Source: CAKRJP01 sp963634745 (GTDB lineage Bacteria; Bacillota; Clostridia; Lachnospirales; Lachnospiraceae). From it: DNA of 64,000 bases. The notes beneath the pieces are model-generated. The model worked only from the letters and a program-made list of their open reading frames with translations. It was not told where the DNA came from and ran no database searches. Location: assembly GCA_963634745.1 (NCBI GenBank), contig CAVHCX010000012.1, positions 16,608 to 80,607 of the forward strand, given 5' to 3'. Numbering within the stretch: position 1 is the first letter of the stretch; every line of letters begins with the position of its first letter. Position numbers and translations under genes: made by a program. Of the stretch, positions 59,429-64,000 are shown piece by piece.

Positions 59429-60793
59429 TTGGCAGCTATGATTCCGGCAGTGATCGTCAAGTTCGTAGTTCTGAATTCTTATGAGAATCAGGCAGTGAAG
59501 GTGCGGACTGCCGAGATTCAAAATCAATGCACCATTCTATGTGATCAGCTTAGCTTTCAGGACTTTGCCAAGGGTATTATCTCGGAAAGCATAGAAGTTC
59601 AGCTTCAGGAGCTTAGCAATATTTACAATGGTCGAGTGATGATCATTGATCAGACCTTTCATATCGAAGTAGATACTTATGAGACAGATACGGGGAAAAC
59701 CATTATATGTCAAAATGTATTAAAGTGCTTTGATGGAAAGGATTCCTCCAGTTATGATTCCAAAAATGAATATATAGAAATTACATCTCCTATTTACAAT
59801 GAGGATGACCAGATTATTGGCGTCATGCTGGTAAGCGTGTGCACAGATACCATTCAGAACCGTCTGGTGGAATTAAATGAAAGTGCGGATATGGTCATTT
59901 TTGCCACCTTGCTGGTATCAATCTTGCTGGCATCCTTGATCAGCTATCTTATGGTCCGACCCATTCATCGGATGACCCGGTGGGTGGATGGAATTTCAGA
60001 AGGCTATGAGGAGGCCTCCATCCATGAAGATGCCTATCGAGAAACGACGGAATTATCGGCCAGTTTCAATCGAGCCCTGGAGCGCATGAAGGTCTTAGAT
60101 GAGTCCAGAAACGAGTTTGTATCTAACGTCTCCCATGAGTTAAAGACGCCGCTTGCTTCTATGAAGGTCCTGGCCGATGCCCTGCTTTCTAATAGTGAAG
60201 CTCCGATCGAGCTTTACAGGGAGTTTATGGAGGATATGTCCGGGGAGATTGAGAGAGAAAATCGTATCATTAATGATCTTTTGGCCCTGGTGAAGATGGA
60301 TAAAACGGCAAACGCAAGCTCCTTAAATATTTCCCAGGAGAATATGAATGATCTGGTGGAGCTGGTCTTAAAACGCCTAAAGCCAATTGCATCGGACCAT
60401 AATATTGAGGTGGTCTATGAAAGCTTTCGCCCGGTAACCGCAGAGGTGGATGCTATAAAAATATCCCTGGCTCTTACAAATTTGGTGGAAAATGCTATTA
60501 AATATAACAAAGAAGGTGGATGGGTCCATGTTTCTTTAAATGCAGACCACAAAAATTGTTATATAGAGGTGGCTGACTCCGGGGTGGGAATCCCGGCAGA
60601 ATCCATTGATCATATTTTTGAGAGATTTTATCGGGTGGATAAATCCCACTCCAGGGAAATCGGCGGAACAGGATTAGGACTTGCCATCACAAGAAGTGCA
60701 ATTGTTATGCATAGAGGTTCCGTGAAAGTATATAGTGAAGTGGGAGAGGGAACCACCTTTGTGGTTCGAATTCCATTGACCTATATTTCATAA
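59429..60793 (+). CDS. sensor histidine kinase (HAMP type)
   Basis: Membrane kinase of at least 454 residues. An N-terminal helix, an extracytoplasmic domain (about residues 18-150, counted from the TTG at 59429), a second helix, HAMP (175-225), His236 in VSHELKTPLASMK, N box NLVENAIKYN and G boxes are present. The start is uncertain: TTG at 59429 cuts the first helix, while the same frame is open from 59348 and encodes a basic, coding-looking stretch (KSLRLR) but has no ATG, GTG or TTG. An ATT at 59354 is possible. It pairs with the preceding regulator. Confidence 0.87.
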   Translation: MAAMIPAVIVKFVVLNSYENQAVKVRTAEIQNQCTILCDQLSFQDFAKGIISESIEVQLQELSNIYNGRVMIIDQTFHIEVDTYETDTGKTIICQNVLKCFDGKDSSSYDSKNEYIEITSPIYNEDDQIIGVMLVSVCTDTIQNRLVELNESADMVIFATLLVSILLASLISYLMVRPIHRMTRWVDGISEGYEEASIHEDAYRETTELSASFNRALERMKVLDESRNEFVSNVSHELKTPLASMKVLADALLSNSEAPIELYREFMEDMSGEIERENRIINDLLALVKMDKTANASSLNISQENMNDLVELVLKRLKPIASDHNIEVVYESFRPVTAEVDAIKISLALTNLVENAIKYNKEGGWVHVSLNADHKNCYIEVADSGVGIPAESIDHIFERFYRVDKSHSREIGGTGLGLAITRSAIVMHRGSVKVYSEVGEGTTFVVRIPLTYIS

Positions 60794-60808
60794 CAGGGAG
60801 AGGATAGG

Positions 60809-61759
60809 ATGAGAAAAAATAAAAGAAATTTAGAAGGCAGGCGAAGCCTTTCTTTGATTTTACTGTGTCTTTTGCTCCTTGTTTTAGGGGTGGGCGCTTG
60901 CGGAAAATCAGAGCGATCAGAGAATACAAAAGGAACTTATATTTGGTGTTTCTCGGGAGATAAAAATTCGATAGAGAAGTTGGACTATGAAATTTCCGGA
61001 AAGACAGCATCTGATCAGGTAGACCAGATGCTGGAGGATTATAAGACCCTTCCTAAAAAAGAAGACCTTAATAGCCTTTTTCAGAAGGGAATTTCCGTGG
61101 TGGATTGGAAATTGGAGGATGAAAAGCTAGACCTTAATTTTAATTCGGCCTACAGAGATATGAAGCCTTCGGAGGAACTCTTATTTCGTTATTTTCTGGT
61201 TCGAAGCTTATGTCAGATTGACGGTGTGGACTATGTGAGCTTTTTTGTGGAGACGGAGGCTTTAAAGGATGCAGAAAATCAAAACGTAGGATATATGAAT
61301 CAGGATAGCTTTGTGCAAAATATAGGCATGTCTCTTCATAATTATCAGAGCCGGGAATTTGTATTTTATTTCCCGGATACAGAAGGGAAGGCCCTGGTAA
61401 AAGAAAGCAGGCAGGTGCGATATAATAGCAACAAATCAAAAGAAAAGGTTATTGTCGAAGAGCTCTTAAAGGGAGCGAAAGAAGGCGATACCCAGGGAAA
61501 TGTATTGGAGAATGTTAAGCTTTTGGGAATTTCTGTAAGAGATCATATCTGTTATGTGAATTTTGACGGAAGTTTTTTGGATGCCTACAGCGGAAGAGAT
61601 CCCGAGCTTACGATTTATTCCATTGTAAATTCTATTATAGAAAATCAAGTAGCTGATAAGGTGCAGATTTCGGTTAATGGTTCCACCAATATCAATTACG
61701 GGGATGTGGTGGACCTAAGCAGACCTTTGGAGTTTAAGAATAGCCTTATCAAAGAGTAA
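60809..61759 (+). CDS. GerMN-domain lipoprotein
   Basis: Predicted lipoprotein of 316 residues: a basic N-terminus, a hydrophobic helix and Cys31 in VGAC. The C-terminal part (about residues 195-305) is a GerMN domain, with EELLKGAKEGD and ICYVNFDGSFLDAY. GerMN domains occur in spore germination protein GerM and in LpqB, the lipoprotein partner of the kinase MtrB. It lies 15 bases after the kinase gene, so a role as an extracytoplasmic modulator of that kinase is a reasonable inference. GGGAGAGGA precedes the ATG. A sporulation role is the alternative. Confidence 0.83.
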   Translation: MRKNKRNLEGRRSLSLILLCLLLLVLGVGACGKSERSENTKGTYIWCFSGDKNSIEKLDYEISGKTASDQVDQMLEDYKTLPKKEDLNSLFQKGISVVDWKLEDEKLDLNFNSAYRDMKPSEELLFRYFLVRSLCQIDGVDYVSFFVETEALKDAENQNVGYMNQDSFVQNIGMSLHNYQSREFVFYFPDTEGKALVKESRQVRYNSNKSKEKVIVEELLKGAKEGDTQGNVLENVKLLGISVRDHICYVNFDGSFLDAYSGRDPELTIYSIVNSIIENQVADKVQISVNGSTNINYGDVVDLSRPLEFKNSLIKE

Positions 61760-61784
61760 AAAGAATAAAAAGGGAAGTGGATCC

Positions 61785-64000
61785 ATGAGGATAAAAGATC
61801 GCCCCTTATGTGGCGTTTGGATGATTCTTATCATCCTGCTGTCTTTCATGATTTTATTTTTTGGGAAAAAATGGATTCCCGGATTGTTGGAATCCTCCTT
61901 GGACCAAAACTGGTCCGAGGGGGATTCTATTAGCCTTACAGGTCTTGTCTATGACATTGGCAAGGGTGAGACCTATCAAAAAGTCTATTTAAAAGATGTC
62001 ATGCTTTGGGATCAGACATCTAAGTCTTATTACAAGGAGTCAAGGATCCTTGTATATGTCGAAAATAAGGCCCCTTCTATAGGGGAAGTGGTTCTGGTTA
62101 AGGGAACCCTATCATTTTTTCAAGAGGCCAGAAATCCTGGCAATTTTAATCAAAAAGCTTATTATCAAAAACAAAATATCCATGGAATGGTCTGGAGCAC
62201 TAAGATCGAAAAGAGGCAAGATTTATGTAGGAGAAGTCTCTGGTGGAGGATGAAAAGAAGGCTTAGAAGCTTTCGAGATGCCTGGCAGGAAAATCTTTTG
62301 GAGGTTCTGGGTGATACGGATGGGTCGGTTTTATCCGCCATGCTTTTAGGGGAAAAGAGCGGCATGGACCAGGATGTGAAGGATATTTACCAGGCTAACG
62401 GGATTGCCCATATTCTGGCTATTTCTTCCCTCCATCTTATGTTCGTTGGTGGAAATATCTACCGGGGGCTAAGAAGGCTTACAGGATCCTACGGACTTGG
62501 AGGTGCCTTAGGAATTTTATTTTTGTGGATTTATATTCTGATGGTAGGTGTTACCGTCTCGGCAGTGCGGGCCTTGGTTATGTTTTTATTCCAGGTGGGC
62601 GCTGCCATGACAGGAAGAAAATACGACGTTCCGACCGCCTATGTGACGGCCCTTCTTGTAGTTCTTATATGGAGGCCTTTAAGTCTCTATGACGGAGGAT
62701 TTTGGATGTCCTTTGGGGCTGTATTTGCAGTCTTATTTGTGGCCCCGCTTTTGAAAGTAGGAAAAGCTGAGACAGTCAAAAAGAAGAAAGATAAAAGAAT
62801 CGTAAAAATCAAACAAAAAATTAAAGAAAGCCTTGGGGTCAGTCTTGCGATTCAATTGACCATGTTTCCCCTTCTCCTATATTACTACTATGAATTTTCA
62901 CCCTTGTCCTTGCTTTTGAATCTGATTGTAATCCCTCTCATGTCCTTGCTTTTGGCCAGCGGTATGATAGGAAGTTTCTTTTTTGTCTTTCTAAAACCCT
63001 TGGGACTTCTCCTTTTGTGGATTTGCAAAGGGATCTTGATTTTGTTCCGTTATGGGGGTGGGAAAGCCCTTTTACTTCCCGGGGGGAGGTGGGTGGTAGG
63101 CCAGCCGAAGTCCTGGCAGATGATCCTCTATTATGGAATCTTTGCCTGTATTTTCCTTTTGGAATGGAGAAGGAAAGCTTTGGAAGAGGAGAAAAATAAG
63201 GAATCGGAATCAGAAATTCAGGAGATGACCGGCCAGAAAGAGATGGACCGGGGAAAAGTTGTTTTAAGAAAAATGGTCCTTGGTGGCCTGCTTTTGCTTG
63301 GCCTTTTTCCTATGCTTGTTCATCCGGAGGAAAGGGGGAGGCTTCGGCTTATGTTTATAGATGTGGGTCAGGGGGACTCTGCTTTTATAAAAAGTCCGGG
63401 AGGCCTTCGCATCCTAGTGGATGGGGGAAGCAGCGATGTAAAAGAGGTCGGGCATTACCGGATCGAGCCCTACTTAAAATGTCGAGGGGCAGGGATTTTA
63501 GATTATATTTTCCTAAGTCACGGGGACCAGGACCATATGAATGGGATTGAAGAATTGCTAGAAAGGCAGAAGCTGGGCGTTAGAATAAAAAATCTGGTAC
63601 TTCCGGAGGAAATTTATTGGGATGATAGTTTAAGATCCCTGGCTGAAAAGGCGACGGACTCTGGCACCCAGGTGTGGACCATCTCTCAGGGAAAAAGTAT
63701 AGGAGATAAAAGCGGGGACTTTACGATCACCTGCTTGGGACCCGGTGCCGATAAGCTTGAAGCCGGTAATGCTGCCTCTATGGTTCTCAAAGTTACAAGT
63801 AAGGAAGTGGATCTATTGTTGACCGGGGATGTTGAGGCAGAAGGAGAAGAAGCTCTCTTGAAGGTTCTTAAGGAAAACTATGAGGATGTAAGCTGGGATC
63901 TTTTGAAAGTGGCTCATCATGGTTCTAAGAATTCCACAAAAGAGGATTTCTTAAAAGTAGTAAAACCCACGGAGGCCATTATATCTGCCGGTAGGGATAA
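61785..64000 (+). CDS. comEC: ComEC/Rec2 DNA-uptake channel, 3' end missing
   Basis: DNA internalisation protein, 738 codons visible; the end lies beyond the window. Domains in order are an N-terminal helix plus OB-like DUF4131 region (ARNPGNFNQKAYY near residue 109), the competence membrane domain with AHILAISSLHLM near 209 (most homologues have ISGLH), and the metallo-beta-lactamase domain with DVGQGDSAF near 525, SHGDQDH and AHHGS. It should form the channel that takes single-stranded DNA into the cytoplasm. The ATG at 61785 follows GGGAAGTGG. The frame is intact throughout. Confidence 0.9.
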   Translation, partial: MRIKDRPLCGVWMILIILLSFMILFFGKKWIPGLLESSLDQNWSEGDSISLTGLVYDIGKGETYQKVYLKDVMLWDQTSKSYYKESRILVYVENKAPSIGEVVLVKGTLSFFQEARNPGNFNQKAYYQKQNIHGMVWSTKIEKRQDLCRRSLWWRMKRRLRSFRDAWQENLLEVLGDTDGSVLSAMLLGEKSGMDQDVKDIYQANGIAHILAISSLHLMFVGGNIYRGLRRLTGSYGLGGALGILFLWIYILMVGVTVSAVRALVMFLFQVGAAMTGRKYDVPTAYVTALLVVLIWRPLSLYDGGFWMSFGAVFAVLFVAPLLKVGKAETVKKKKDKRIVKIKQKIKESLGVSLAIQLTMFPLLLYYYYEFSPLSLLLNLIVIPLMSLLLASGMIGSFFFVFLKPLGLLLLWICKGILILFRYGGGKALLLPGGRWVVGQPKSWQMILYYGIFACIFLLEWRRKALEEEKNKESESEIQEMTGQKEMDRGKVVLRKMVLGGLLLLGLFPMLVHPEERGRLRLMFIDVGQGDSAFIKSPGGLRILVDGGSSDVKEVGHYRIEPYLKCRGAGILDYIFLSHGDQDHMNGIEELLERQKLGVRIKNLVLPEEIYWDDSLRSLAEKATDSGTQVWTISQGKSIGDKSGDFTITCLGPGADKLEAGNAASMVLKVTSKEVDLLLTGDVEAEGEEALLKVLKENYEDVSWDLLKVAHHGSKNSTKEDFLKVVKPTEAIISAGRD

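Noticed and set aside
1..64000. Prophage, insertion sequences or CRISPR
   Set aside because: No transposase, integrase, phage structural gene, regular spaced repeats or target-site duplications were seen; gene content is ordinary core metabolism and transport.

Overview
The window looks like chromosomal DNA of a low-GC Firmicute of class Clostridia, most likely Lachnospiraceae. Supporting signs are A/T-rich leaders with strong AGGAGG ribosome-binding sites, TTG/GTG candidate starts, ECF vitamin transporter S components, a PTS/LacI sucrose locus, ATP-type PEP carboxykinase, DUF1284, a GerMN lipoprotein and M-box/TPP riboswitches. Gene density is high. I see no prophage, insertion sequence, CRISPR array or rRNA, and only one tRNA (Trp).

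Layout. 0-7 kb: a TSUP permease cut by the window edge, glycerate kinase, a PPC-domain protein, a DUF1275 protein, a small membrane protein with a branched leader, a Na/Pi cotransporter with PhoU domain, threonine aldolase and tRNA-Trp. 7-14 kb: an ECF S component, a Lon-like AAA+ ATPase without protease domain, a copper operon (csoR-copA with a fused copZ), a DtxR-type repressor and a cytidylate-kinase-like protein. 14-19 kb: a sulfur cluster with cysK, an Rrf2/CymR-like regulator, cysE and a rhodanese-TtcA fusion, then a DMT exporter and dtd. 19-24 kb: sucrose uptake and cleavage (scrR, scrA, scrB). 24-33 kb: pckA, signal peptidase I, a very large MacB-like ABC transporter and a CtpE-like P-type ATPase. 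33-37 kb: an unknown membrane protein, a CstA permease, and bioY with a DUF1284 gene under a BirA-type operator. 37-41 kb: a PatB/MalY-type C-S lyase, a Cys/Met-metabolism PLP enzyme and pyruvate kinase. 41-46 kb: an alanine/glycine symporter, a KdpDE-like pair without kdpABC, a 45-residue membrane protein behind a Shine-Dalgarno-sequestering hairpin, and thiT behind a TPP riboswitch. 46-51 kb: a membrane-anchored GDPD, a DMT permease, a second TSUP permease and an MgtE transmembrane domain behind an M-box. 51-58 kb: argG divergent from argC-GNAT-argJ-argB-argD. 58-64 kb: comEA, a response regulator/kinase pair, a GerMN lipoprotein and comEC, cut by the window end.

How it works together. The sulfur genes form a plausible circuit: CysE makes O-acetylserine, CysK makes cysteine, the CymR-like protein may sense CysK, and the rhodanese-TtcA fusion may use cysteine-derived sulfur for tRNA thiolation. 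Control is readable for several loci: CsoR operators in the cop promoter, a BirA-type operator over the bioY promoter, an ArgR-like box over the argG promoter, a LacI-type site downstream of the scrA promoter, and two riboswitches. The points most worth checking are a CopZ unit fused in frame to CopA but keeping its own ribosome-binding site, two small membrane proteins whose ribosome-binding sites are buried in hairpins, a response regulator-kinase-GerMN lipoprotein set arranged like actinobacterial MtrA-MtrB-LpqB, and DUF1284 in a BirA-type biotin operon.
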